NCBI RefSeq assembly: GCF_019049255.1
Contig: NZ_JAGMUJ010000017.1
Span: forward strand, 1 to 43,826
From: Streptomyces sp. AC558_RSS880
Lineage (GTDB): Bacteria > Actinomycetota > Actinomycetes > Streptomycetales > Streptomycetaceae
Length of the DNA: 43,826 bases
Reading direction: 5' to 3'
Positions 1-8,035 of the stretch are shown here, one piece after another. The number at the start of each line of letters is the position of its first letter. Position 1 is the stretch's first letter. The notes below the pieces were generated by a model that saw only the letters and a program-made list of their open reading frames with translations, ran no database searches and was not told the origin of the DNA. Both the position numbers and the translations under genes were made by a program.

Positions 1-225
1 GACGGCGTCGACGCCGTCTACGGCGCCTCCGGCTGGGGCAGTTCCAACATCTACCTGCTCATCGGCACCCCCGACGCCAACGGCGACGCCATCCCCGACA
101 TCTGGACCGTGCGCACCGACGGAACCGTGCGGTTCTACTCCGGCGGCCGGACGGTCCTCTCGGGCTCGGGCACCGAGATCATCGGGACGTCGAGCTACTG
201 GAAGACACGCATCGCCATCGGGTGA
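1..225 (+). CDS. C-terminal end of a secreted FG-GAP/VCBS-repeat protein (5' truncated by window)
   Basis: Open frame 1 from the first base to a TGA at 223-225, giving 74 residues of a C-terminus. It contains an Asp/Gly-rich calcium-loop-like stretch (TPDANGDAIPDIW), followed by WTVRTDGTVRFYSGG and an aromatic-rich tail. This pattern is typical of FG-GAP/VCBS blades in Streptomyces extracellular proteins, where such blades form a beta-propeller at or outside the cell surface. The catalytic or N-terminal part lies outside the window, so the full function cannot be given. The gene converges on the acyltransferase gene, with a strong hairpin between the two. Confidence 0.7.
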   Translation, partial: DGVDAVYGASGWGSSNIYLLIGTPDANGDAIPDIWTVRTDGTVRFYSGGRTVLSGSGTEIIGTSSYWKTRIAIG

Positions 226-246
226 GCCACACGGCTCCCCGCGAGC

Positions 247-287
247 GGGCGAGGGCCGTCGGAAGCGTAGTCCGACGCCCCTCGCCC
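247..287. terminator. Bidirectional hairpin terminator between convergent genes
   Basis: A 17-nt arm at 247-263 pairs with 271-287 with a single mismatch around a 7-nt loop. It lies in the 86-nt gap between the FG-GAP gene end (225) and the acyltransferase stop (312), so it can serve both strands. There is no long U tract, as is common for Streptomyces terminators. Confidence 0.7.
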
Positions 288-311
288 ATTTCGCACGGCC
301 GCACCGTGACG

Positions 312-1622
312 TCAGCCCCGGTGCGCCCCGCTGCTCGCCCGGGGCCGCTCGCTCTTGCTCCCGTTCGGCCACAGGCGCGGCTTCCGCTTCGCCCCGAGGT
401 CCTCGACCCAGCCGACCGCGAGGATCATCAGGCCGATGAGCGGCCAGACCAGGGCGAACGTCCAGATCGTGTACGTGCTGTCGAGAGCGGCTGTCGCCCG
501 CTCGCTCTGCATGAACGGGAGCCGGTACAGCAGATCGATGATCGGGAACGTCGCCATGATCATCATGTTGTGCCACAGGTAGATGGTGACTGCCCGGTTG
601 TTGGACAGGGTCACCAGCTTGTCCCAGTTCGCCAGGCGTCCCGGAAGTTCCCGCCACGACGGGGAGTACTGGAGCAGGATCACCACGAAGCCGAACGACC
701 AGGCGGCATCGGCCAGCGGAATGTCGTTGAGGTCCCAGCCCGAGGGACCGAGGTGGCCCGAGGCCCACCACAGGCCGAAGGCCATCACCAGGGACGCGCA
801 GGACACGGTGACGTACCGCGGGATCTGTTTCAGCATGCCGTCGTGATGGGCGAAGCCGAGGACCCAGCAGCCGCCGTAGACCGCGAAGTCGGTGACCGCG
901 TTGCCCAGCTCGCCGGGGATGGTCACCAGGCCGGTGCCGACGATCGCCGTCAGGCCGAGCGGGGCGAGCATGGTCGGCCAGGGTGCCCGCCGGAACAGCC
1001 ACAGCAGCAGCGGCGACGCGATGACGAACCACAGGTAGGCGCGCAGGTACCACAGCGGCCCCACCGTCTCGTCCGCCCAGGTGCTCTCCAGCGGACCCAG
1101 AACTCCGGCATCCACCGGGTAGGGCGGGGCGCCTATCGGGACGAGGTAGTTGACCAGGTTGATCAGACCCCAGACCCCGTCCTGGTCCGGGTCCTTCGAA
1201 GGGCTCCAGTCGCCCACGAACAACAGCGCCAGCACGACCGCCGCGAACGCCCACATCGGCGGCAGCAGTCGGCGGACCCGCCCGCGGATCACGCTCCACG
1301 CCGGACGCTTCAGCGAACGCGCCATCAGCGAGCCCGCCAGCGCGAACATCACGCCCATCGACGGGAACAGCACCGACAGCCAGGCCCAGCCGAAGAGGTG
1401 GTAGATCACGACGCGGACCAGGGCGATGGAGCGCAGCAGGTCCAGGTACCGGTCGCGGCCCGGCTTCTCGGGCGCCGGGGCGGGTGCGGGCTCGGTCGTC
1501 CGCTGCCGCGGGACCGTGTACGACGTCCCCGGGACCGTGCCGGCGTCCCCCGCGTACGGCGTTCCGTACGGGCCCGCCGGTTCCGGGCTCGTGCCCGTAC
1601 CGGTCGTGTATCCGTGGGTCAT
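312..1622 (-). CDS. Acyltransferase family 3 membrane protein, third gene of the mat-like operon
   Basis: 436 residues. After a Gly/Thr/Pro-rich cytosolic N-terminus of about 55 residues comes the acyltransferase-3 signature DRYLDLLRSIALVRVVIYH, with its R/H pair in the first membrane segment. About ten hydrophobic segments follow, including FVIASPLLLWLF and a WHN motif near residue 350. The family (OafA/YrhL, IcaC-like) moves acyl groups such as acetyl or succinyl onto surface glycans across the membrane. The start ATG overlaps the stop of the upstream GT2/deacetylase gene by 4 nt (ATGA at 1619-1622), so translation is coupled and the likely substrate is the polysaccharide made by that synthase. 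An IcaC-like succinylation role is inference; the acyl donor cannot be read from sequence. Confidence 0.8.
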   Translation of the reverse strand: MTHGYTTGTGTSPEPAGPYGTPYAGDAGTVPGTSYTVPRQRTTEPAPAPAPEKPGRDRYLDLLRSIALVRVVIYHLFGWAWLSVLFPSMGVMFALAGSLMARSLKRPAWSVIRGRVRRLLPPMWAFAAVVLALLFVGDWSPSKDPDQDGVWGLINLVNYLVPIGAPPYPVDAGVLGPLESTWADETVGPLWYLRAYLWFVIASPLLLWLFRRAPWPTMLAPLGLTAIVGTGLVTIPGELGNAVTDFAVYGGCWVLGFAHHDGMLKQIPRYVTVSCASLVMAFGLWWASGHLGPSGWDLNDIPLADAAWSFGFVVILLQYSPSWRELPGRLANWDKLVTLSNNRAVTIYLWHNMMIMATFPIIDLLYRLPFMQSERATAALDSTYTIWTFALVWPLIGLMILAVGWVEDLGAKRKPRLWPNGSKSERPRASSGAHRG

Positions 1623-3820
1623 GCCACGGGCCTCCGATCATCGCTGTGCGGGGCGCGCGGGCCCGGCACCGCTCCGGCGACGGGTGCCCCGACCACGCCC
1701 GTGCGCCGCAGCTTCTGCCAGCGCAGGCGGCCGCCGGTGAGCGCGGTGATCCAGGACTGGAGGAGGACGACGTACATGAGCTGGCGGTAGAGGATCTGCT
1801 GCAGCGGCAGCGAGATGAGGTGGGTCATGCGTTCCCGGTCGAGGTGGAAGGCGTACGCCGCGCAGACCGCCTGGATGGCCAGGACGCCCAGCCACGCCAT
1901 GATCGTCTTCTCGGTGGGGCCGAAGACGAGGCCGTAGAGCAGGAAGACGTCGATCAGCGGCGCGAGCAGCGGGGCCACGATCATGAACAGGGAGACGAAG
2001 GGCAGGCCGATGCGGCCGAAGCGGCCCGAGGGGCCCTTGTCGATCACCGCGCGGCGGTGCTTCCAGATGGCCTGCATGGTGCCGTACGACCAGCGGTAGC
2101 GCTGGGACCACAGCTGCTGGACGGACTCCGGGGCCTCGGTCCAGGCGCGGGCGTTCTCGGCGTAGACCACGCGCCAGCCGGCGCGGTGCAGCGCCATGGT
2201 GACGTCGGTGTCCTCGGCGAGGGTGTCGTCGCTCATGCCGCCGATGGGCTCCAGGGCGGAGCGGCGGAAGGCGCCGACCGCGCCGGGGATGGTCGGCATG
2301 CAGCCGAGGATGTCGTACATGCGGCGGTCCAGGTTGAAGCCCATCACGTATTCGATGTGCTGCCAGGCGCCGATGAGGCTGTCCTTGTTGCCGACCTTCG
2401 CGTTGCCCGCCACCGCGCCGACCCTGGGGTCGCCGAAGGGCTGGACGAGTTCGCGGACGGTGGACGGTTCGAAGACGGTGTCGCCGTCCATCATCACGAC
2501 GATGTCGTAACGGGCGTTGGCCAGGCCCCGGTTGAGCGCGGCCGGCTTGCCCGCGTTGAGCTGGCGGATCACCCGTACGTTGGGCAGGCCCATCGCCTCG
2601 ACGATGCGGGCGGTGCCGTCGGTGGAGCCGTCGTCGATGACGAGGACCTCGATCGGGTGCTCGCTCGCCATCAGGGAGTTGACGGTGTTCTCGATGCACT
2701 TGGCCTCGTTGTACGCCGGGACCAGCACCGTCACGGGTTCGTGGACCGGTGGGCCCCAGCGGAAGTTCCTGCGGCGGACGCGGCGGGCGTGGACGCCGGA
2801 GAGGAGGAGCATCAGGACGAAGCGGCCGATGACCAGGGTGCCGATGACCGCGAGGCCGACCACCAGGACGCCGGTGATGTGCTCCGAGGCCTGGACCAGG
2901 AAGATCCATGCCTTGCCCTTCCAGAGGTCGGCGCCGGCGACCGGACTGTGGGCGCTGGGCGCGTCCAGGGCCTCGGTGAGGTTGTCGAACTCGTAGCCCT
3001 CGTCCTTCAGGTCGGGCAGGAACCTGTCGAGTGCCGCGACGGTCTGGCTGCGGTCGCCGCCGGAGTCGTGCATCAGGACGATGGCGCCCTTGCCGCCCTC
3101 GGGCGTGGCGCGGCGGATGATCTCGTCGACGCCGGGCCGTTTCCAGTCCTCGCTGTCGGTGTTGTTGACGACGGTGAGGTAGCCGCGGCTGCCGATGTAC
3201 TGGGTGACCGGCCAGGTCTCGTTGTCCATGGCGGCGGAGAAGGAGGAGTACGGCGGGCGGAAGAGCGAGGTGCGGATGCCGGCCGCGCCGGTGATCGCCA
3301 GCTGGTTCTGCGACAGCTCCCAGTCGATGCGCTTCTTGGACTGGAGGGAGAGGTCGGGGTGGTTGAAGGTGTGCAGGCCGATCTCGTGGCCCTCGTCGAC
3401 CATGCGCTGGACGAGGTCCGGGTAGCGGGAGGCCATGGTGCCGGTGACGAAGAAGACCGCGTGCGCGTCGTGCTTCTTCAGCACGTCGAGCACCTTCGGT
3501 GTCCAGGTCGGGTCCGGGCCGTCGTCGAAGGTGAGGACGAGGCGGCGGTCGGGCACGCTCAGGCTCTGGACCTGCCCGGCGCGGGCGTCGATGACCGGGC
3601 CGCCCTCGAGTATCTCCTCGGGCACGTTCGTGGTGGGGGCGGGCTTCCCGACACGGTGGTCGGCGAGGATCTCGCTGTGCACGTATCCGCGCAGCATGAG
3701 CATGGCCGCCAGGGCGACGAGGACGAGCACCGGGAGCAGCAGGCGCAAGGGCACCCGGCGGCGCGAAACGCCGTCACGGGCCTGGCGGGTGGCCCGGTGA
3801 CGGGGGGAACGGGGTGCCAT
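1619..3820 (-). CDS. matB: Bifunctional polysaccharide deacetylase / GT2 polysaccharide synthase (MatB-like)
   Basis: 733 residues. A membrane anchor (about 26-44) is followed by an extracellular NodB-type deacetylase domain (about 92-285) with the metal Asp in TFDDGPD (D99/D100), an H-x3-H pair (H150, H154), RPPYSS and LMHDSGG. A second membrane segment (about 315-341) leads to a processive GT2 domain with VIDDGSTDG (D396/D397), MDGDT (445-447), EDTD (536-539) and QRYRW (573-577), then C-terminal membrane segments. The layout fuses PgaB/IcaB-like deacetylation with a PgaC/IcaA-like synthase. In Streptomyces, MatAB is reported to make poly-beta-1,6-N-acetylglucosamine, which promotes hyphal aggregation. 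The start ATG shares one base with the upstream matA-like stop (TGATG), and the stop overlaps the acyltransferase start. The symbol rests on domain layout and locus context. Confidence 0.82.
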   Translation of the reverse strand: MAPRSPRHRATRQARDGVSRRRVPLRLLLPVLVLVALAAMLMLRGYVHSEILADHRVGKPAPTTNVPEEILEGGPVIDARAGQVQSLSVPDRRLVLTFDDGPDPTWTPKVLDVLKKHDAHAVFFVTGTMASRYPDLVQRMVDEGHEIGLHTFNHPDLSLQSKKRIDWELSQNQLAITGAAGIRTSLFRPPYSSFSAAMDNETWPVTQYIGSRGYLTVVNNTDSEDWKRPGVDEIIRRATPEGGKGAIVLMHDSGGDRSQTVAALDRFLPDLKDEGYEFDNLTEALDAPSAHSPVAGADLWKGKAWIFLVQASEHITGVLVVGLAVIGTLVIGRFVLMLLLSGVHARRVRRRNFRWGPPVHEPVTVLVPAYNEAKCIENTVNSLMASEHPIEVLVIDDGSTDGTARIVEAMGLPNVRVIRQLNAGKPAALNRGLANARYDIVVMMDGDTVFEPSTVRELVQPFGDPRVGAVAGNAKVGNKDSLIGAWQHIEYVMGFNLDRRMYDILGCMPTIPGAVGAFRRSALEPIGGMSDDTLAEDTDVTMALHRAGWRVVYAENARAWTEAPESVQQLWSQRYRWSYGTMQAIWKHRRAVIDKGPSGRFGRIGLPFVSLFMIVAPLLAPLIDVFLLYGLVFGPTEKTIMAWLGVLAIQAVCAAYAFHLDRERMTHLISLPLQQILYRQLMYVVLLQSWITALTGGRLRWQKLRRTGVVGAPVAGAVPGPRAPHSDDRRPVA

Positions 3821-5397
3821 CAGACGACGTTCTCCGGGGACGGTGCGGTGGGAGCGGTGGACGGGTCCATCTGTACGGCGGAGCCGTCGGCGGCGACGAC
3901 CGGCCGGTCGGCGGGGGCACCGGCGGCGTTGTCGGTGCCCCTGGCCTCTCCGCCGCCGGTGGGGGCGGTCGACGCGGGGTCGGGGATCTCCGACACCGAC
4001 GGGTCGGCGGGCGCCGTGCTCACGGTGTCGTCCGAGGGCGTGGTGGTGTCGCCGCCACTGCCGGTGGCCGGGTCGGTGGTGTTCTGCCGGGTCGACGTGG
4101 ATGTCGGGTCGGCGGCCTCCGACCGGTCCGCGGTGCCGGCCCCGCCACCCGTCGCGGGAGCGGTGGTGTCGGGCGCGGGCAGCGTCGGGGCGCCGGTGGT
4201 CGGCGTGCCGCCCGGGGCGAGGCCGGTGCCGGAGCCGGGCGTGACGCCCGTCTCCCCGGGCCGCGGTGTCGTCTCGACCTGACCGGCGGGCTCGCCCTTC
4301 TGGCCGGGGACGGGCATCCAGGGGGCGTCGGAGTTGCCGGACAGCAGTGTGGCGACCATGACGACGGCGTAGCCGGCGCAGGCGAGGCCGACGGCCAGGC
4401 CGATACGGCGGTAGAGGCGGCTGCGGCGGCCGGACTCGTCGACGAACACGGGTCCGCCGGCGGCCTCCTGTCCGCCGCCCGCCCGGCTCGTCGTCCGGCG
4501 CAGTTCGAGGCCTTCCCCGATCTGCACGGAGTCGAGCTGGACCGTCACCTCGTGCGGGTCGTGGGTGGCCGCGGCGGAGTCGCCGGCCTCCTCCTGCCAG
4601 GGGTCACGGACGGGGGTGCGGGAGACCGCCGGGGCGCCGGAGTCCGGGGCGGGACGCAGGAACTCGGTCGGCGCACCGGAGTCCGAGGCAGGGCGCAAGA
4701 ACTCGGTCGGGGCGCCGGCTGTCCCGGGGTCGGACGGCGGACCCCCGGACACCGGAGGGAAGACGGCCGTCCCGGGGTCGGACGGCGGGCGTCGGAAGGA
4801 CGGCGGGGAACCGGCCGCTCCGAAGTCGCCCGAGGGGCGTGCTCCGCCCGGCCGGGACGAGGGTCCTGCCGTCTTGGCGCCGGGGGCGCCGCCCGGCTGG
4901 CGGGGGATGCGCAGGGCGGTGGTGCGCTCGGTGTCCCAGGGACCGTCCGCCGGGCTCTCGGACGGCATCGACCGGTGCGGTGCCGTGGTACGCCCGGCGT
5001 TCCAGGGAGCGTCCGGCCGGCCCTCGGACGGTGCCGTACGGCCCGGCGCCGCGGGGCCACGGGTGTCACCGGCCCGGGGGCCGGTCCACGGCTCGGGCCG
5101 GGCGGAGGGGTCCGCGCGGTGGGCGGCGTCGGGCAGGACCTGGGTCTTGTCGCTGTCGCCAGTCTTATCGCTGTCGCCGGTCTTGTCGCTGTCGCCGGGG
5201 AAGAATCCGACGTGGGCCCAGCGGTCCTCGAGGGAGCCGGGACCGGAGTCGGCCCCGCGCACGTCCGCGCCGGCGGGCTTCTCGCTCAGGGGGAGGACCC
5301 TCGTCTCACGCAGGTCCTCGTCCTCGGCGTTCCCGAACGCCGATACGCCCTCGGGCCGTTCCGGTTGGGCGTCTTCCCGCCATTTTTCCACGCGCAC
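3820..5397 (-). CDS. matA: Pro/Thr-rich single-pass membrane protein (MatA-like), first gene of the operon
   Basis: 525 residues from GTG at 5397, preceded by a GGGGGGAAG ribosome-binding stretch. The first 330 residues or so are low-complexity, charged and Pro/Gly-rich, with short tandem repeats (GDSDKT three times near residues 68-85, and repeated PTEFLRPA-DSGA and PPSDPGTA units). One hydrophobic helix lies at about 331-352. The remaining 170 residues or so are Thr/Ser/Pro/Gly-rich and presumably outside the membrane. No enzymatic motif is visible. Its place directly upstream of, and coupled to (TGATG), the deacetylase/GT2 gene matches the matA position in Streptomyces mat loci. The role is unknown; a scaffold or assembly partner of the synthase is plausible. 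Alternating repeats imply that length may vary between strains. Confidence 0.68.
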   Translation of the reverse strand: MRVEKWREDAQPERPEGVSAFGNAEDEDLRETRVLPLSEKPAGADVRGADSGPGSLEDRWAHVGFFPGDSDKTGDSDKTGDSDKTQVLPDAAHRADPSARPEPWTGPRAGDTRGPAAPGRTAPSEGRPDAPWNAGRTTAPHRSMPSESPADGPWDTERTTALRIPRQPGGAPGAKTAGPSSRPGGARPSGDFGAAGSPPSFRRPPSDPGTAVFPPVSGGPPSDPGTAGAPTEFLRPASDSGAPTEFLRPAPDSGAPAVSRTPVRDPWQEEAGDSAAATHDPHEVTVQLDSVQIGEGLELRRTTSRAGGGQEAAGGPVFVDESGRRSRLYRRIGLAVGLACAGYAVVMVATLLSGNSDAPWMPVPGQKGEPAGQVETTPRPGETGVTPGSGTGLAPGGTPTTGAPTLPAPDTTAPATGGGAGTADRSEAADPTSTSTRQNTTDPATGSGGDTTTPSDDTVSTAPADPSVSEIPDPASTAPTGGGEARGTDNAAGAPADRPVVAADGSAVQMDPSTAPTAPSPENVV

Positions 5398-5570
5398 GCA
5401 CTTCCCCCCACAGGGTACTTACGGTGCGCGTACGACTCGAGCACCCGCCGGCGGAACGGGCCCCCACCCGCTCCGAGCGCCCCGTTTATCACACCGTGCT
5501 CGGGGACCGAATGTAGCGCACGTGGAGGCCCTGTGTTCCCGGGGCAGTCATTCGTGTCAGTAGTGAGACA

Positions 5571-6539
5571 TCAGTGAGCGGCCATCACGATAATGTCCCG
5601 GTCGGGCAGCCACCCCTCCACCGGCCGCCGCAGCCAGCCCTCCTCGGCGGCGACGACGGCCGCCGCCCGCCGGAGAGCGCCCAGAGCGGGATGAACAAGC
5701 CCTTTCCGCCACACAAGGGACACGGGTGACAGCGGAATCGGGTCCACGAGAGGGCGCAGCACCGTCGAGGGCAGTGGCGGAAAATCGATCACGGCGAGGA
5801 TCGGGTGACGGGTCCTGGCCATGATCCGCTGGAACTCCTCCTCCCCGACGGCCAGCGGCGCGGGCGGCGCGAGCGCGATCCCCCGTCCTTCGAACAGCGA
5901 CCGCGCGAGGTCCGTCCACTCCGGCGTACGGGGGTTGCCGGCCCCGGCGTAGACCGTCTCGCCGGCCAGCGCGGCGAGCGGCACCTCGGTCAGTGCGGCC
6001 AGCGGGTGGTCCTCGGGCAGGACGACCGCCATCGGCTCGTGGCGCACGGGCTGCTGGTCGAGTCCGGCCCGCAGCGCGGGGGCGAGGCCCGCGAACCGTC
6101 CGAACGACGCGTCGAGCCGCCCCGCGAGCAGCTCCCCCGCGGCCCCGGTCAGCCCGCTCTCGTAGCGGGCCATCAGCTCGTGCCCGGGGGCGAGTTCGCG
6201 GGCCCGGTGCAGCACCCGGCGCGGGGTGTGCAGGCCCGGGCTGTTGAGGTCCACCAGCAGGGGCCGGGCCCGTCCGGCGGCGGCGAGCAGGTCGTCCTGC
6301 GCCTGGAGCACCGCGCGGGCGTACGGCAGCAGGCGTTCGCCGTCGGCGGTGAGCGTCACCTGGCGGGTGGTCCGTACGAACAGCTCGTTGCCCAGCTCCC
6401 GTTCCAGCCGCCGTACGTCCCTGCTGAGCGCCTGCTGGGCGACGTAGAGGCGGGTGGCGGCCCGGGTGAAGTGCAGCTCCTCGGCGACGGTCACGAAGGC
6501 GCGCAGCAGGCGGGGGTCGAGGTGGGCGGGGGCGGACAT
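5571..6539 (-). CDS. LysR-family transcriptional regulator
   Basis: 322 residues. The N-terminal winged helix-turn-helix (about residues 7-66) shows the family pattern LRAFVTVAEELHFTRAA, QQALSRDVRRLE and LGNELFVRT. An effector-binding domain of about 230 residues follows. LysR proteins usually act as tetramers on the promoter of a divergent gene and on their own. Here the start (6539) faces the MFS gene (6623) across 83 nt, so the transporter is the natural target. No effector can be inferred. The stop is 173 nt from the matA-like start, which has its own upstream region. Confidence 0.87.
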   Translation of the reverse strand: MSAPAHLDPRLLRAFVTVAEELHFTRAATRLYVAQQALSRDVRRLERELGNELFVRTTRQVTLTADGERLLPYARAVLQAQDDLLAAAGRARPLLVDLNSPGLHTPRRVLHRARELAPGHELMARYESGLTGAAGELLAGRLDASFGRFAGLAPALRAGLDQQPVRHEPMAVVLPEDHPLAALTEVPLAALAGETVYAGAGNPRTPEWTDLARSLFEGRGIALAPPAPLAVGEEEFQRIMARTRHPILAVIDFPPLPSTVLRPLVDPIPLSPVSLVWRKGLVHPALGALRRAAAVVAAEEGWLRRPVEGWLPDRDIIVMAAH

Positions 6540-6622
6540 GGCGCGAACTTACAACACGGGTGCGTCAATCGGCGCCGGGAAGGTGTTGGACCGGCCGCAC
6601 GGCCACGGGCGACGGTGGTGTC

Positions 6623-7945
6623 ATGCCCCAGCCGACCTCCCGTTCCCGGGACACCCCCCTGCTCACGGTCACCGCCGACGCCCTGGTCGCCGTCGACTTC
6701 GGCCCGCGCGGGCGGCGCGAGCCCCGCGCGAAGGGCCCGTACCGCCGTCTCCTCGCACTGCCCGGCGCCCGCGCGTTCACCGCCGGCAACCTGATCGCAC
6801 GGCTGCCGATGGGCATGTTCAGCGTGAGCGCGGTCGTGATGATCGCCGGGACGCGGGGCTCGTACGCCCTGGCCGGCGCCGTCACCGCGACGGGCCTGGC
6901 GGCGACGGCGGTGGTCGCGCCGTGGACCGCGCGCCTGGTCGACCGGTACGGGCAGGCCCGGGTCGCCCTGCCGGCCACGGTGTTCGCCGTGCTCGGCTCC
7001 CTCGCGCTGCTGCTCTGCGTACGCCACGGCGCCCCGGACTGGACCCTGTTCGCCTCCTACGCCGCCACCGCCACCACCCCCAACACCGGCGGGATGTCCC
7101 GGGCACGCTGGGCGCACCTGCTGAAGGGGGACGCCGAGGCCCTGCACACCGCCAACTCCTTCGAACAGGCCGCGGACGAACTGTGCTTCATGCTCGGCCC
7201 GGTGCTCGCGGCCTTCCTGTGCGGGACGTTCTTCCCGGAGGCGGGCACGCTCGTGGGCGCCGTGCTGCTGCTGACGGGCGTCCTGCTGTTCACCGCCCAG
7301 CGGTCGACCGAGCCGCCGGTCGAGCGGCGTTCCTCCGCGGGGGCGCCGCTGCGGGCGCCCGGCATGCGGCCGCTGCTGGTCGTCTGTCTCGCGACGGGCG
7401 CGGTGTTCGGCTCGCTGGAGGTCGTCACCCTCGCGTTCGCGGACGAGCGGGGGCACCGCTCGGCGGCCGGTGTGGTGCTCGCGCTCCAGGCGGCCGGTTC
7501 CTGTGCGGCGGGGCTGCTGTACGGGGCGGTGCGCCCGGCGGGGTCCGCGCGGTCCCGGCTGCCGTGGTGCCTGGCCGCGATGACCGCGCTGATGGTCCTG
7601 CCGCTGCTCGCGGCCGGGCTCACCGGTTCGCTGGTGCTGCTGGCGGGGGCGCTGCTGGTCGCCGGGATGGCGACCGCGCCGACGATGGTCACCACCATGA
7701 CCCTGGTCCAGCGGTACACGCCCGAGGGCCGGCTGAACGAGGGCATGACGCTCGCGGTGACCGGTCTGCTCGGCGGGATCGCCTGCGGCAGCGCGGCGGG
7801 CGGCTGGACGGTGGAGCACGTCTCGGCGACGGCCGGGTACGGCGTGCCGGTGGCGGCGGCCGCGACCGCCCTCCTCGTGGCCCTCTGCACCCTCGTCCTG
7901 TTCGGGCCGTCGAACCGCTCCACCGATTCCCTCCCGACCCATTGA
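6623..7945 (+). CDS. Major facilitator superfamily transporter
   Basis: 440 residues from ATG 6623. An in-frame GTG at 6560 would add 21 non-membrane residues overlapping the regulator promoter, so the internal ATG is preferred. About ten to twelve hydrophobic segments alternate with short Arg-rich loops, beginning near FTAGNLIARLPMGMFSVSAVV. A central cytosolic loop near TEPPVERRSSAGAPLRAPG divides two halves, as usual in the MFS. The family moves small molecules or drugs by proton-coupled transport; the substrate is unknown. It is divergent from a LysR regulator and followed 90 nt later by a LacI regulator, so it may be doubly controlled. Confidence 0.83.
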   Translation: MPQPTSRSRDTPLLTVTADALVAVDFGPRGRREPRAKGPYRRLLALPGARAFTAGNLIARLPMGMFSVSAVVMIAGTRGSYALAGAVTATGLAATAVVAPWTARLVDRYGQARVALPATVFAVLGSLALLLCVRHGAPDWTLFASYAATATTPNTGGMSRARWAHLLKGDAEALHTANSFEQAADELCFMLGPVLAAFLCGTFFPEAGTLVGAVLLLTGVLLFTAQRSTEPPVERRSSAGAPLRAPGMRPLLVVCLATGAVFGSLEVVTLAFADERGHRSAAGVVLALQAAGSCAAGLLYGAVRPAGSARSRLPWCLAAMTALMVLPLLAAGLTGSLVLLAGALLVAGMATAPTMVTTMTLVQRYTPEGRLNEGMTLAVTGLLGGIACGSAAGGWTVEHVSATAGYGVPVAAAATALLVALCTLVLFGPSNRSTDSLPTH

Positions 7946-7976
7946 CGGTCACGGGCCCCGCACATACCTTCACCCG

Positions 7977-8000
7977 TCGAAGCGCTTCGAAACCGCTTTC
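7977..8000. promoter_or_regulatory. Tandem LacI-family operator upstream of the LacI gene
   Basis: TCGAAGCGCTTCGA (7977-7990) is a perfect 14-nt palindrome with the central CG typical of LacI/PurR-family sites. It is followed immediately by GAAACCGCTTTC (7989-8000), which has perfect GAAA/TTTC arms and a non-palindromic centre. The two sites share two bases (7989-7990). They lie 36 nt upstream of the LacI-family start codon, so autoregulation is the simplest reading. Confidence 0.72.
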
Positions 8001-8035
8001 TGCCTCCCCACGGACCGTGCAGATGAGGACCCCCG

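Noticed and set aside
1484..4282. 932-codon open frame on the plus strand opposite matB
   Set aside because: Antisense frame over a clear deacetylase/GT2 gene; low-complexity Val/Asp/Gly composition and no ribosome-binding site. Typical GC-rich shadow.
6560..6622. Upstream GTG start for the MFS gene
   Set aside because: The added 21 residues are Arg/Gly-rich, lie in the divergent promoter region and resemble no MFS N-terminus.
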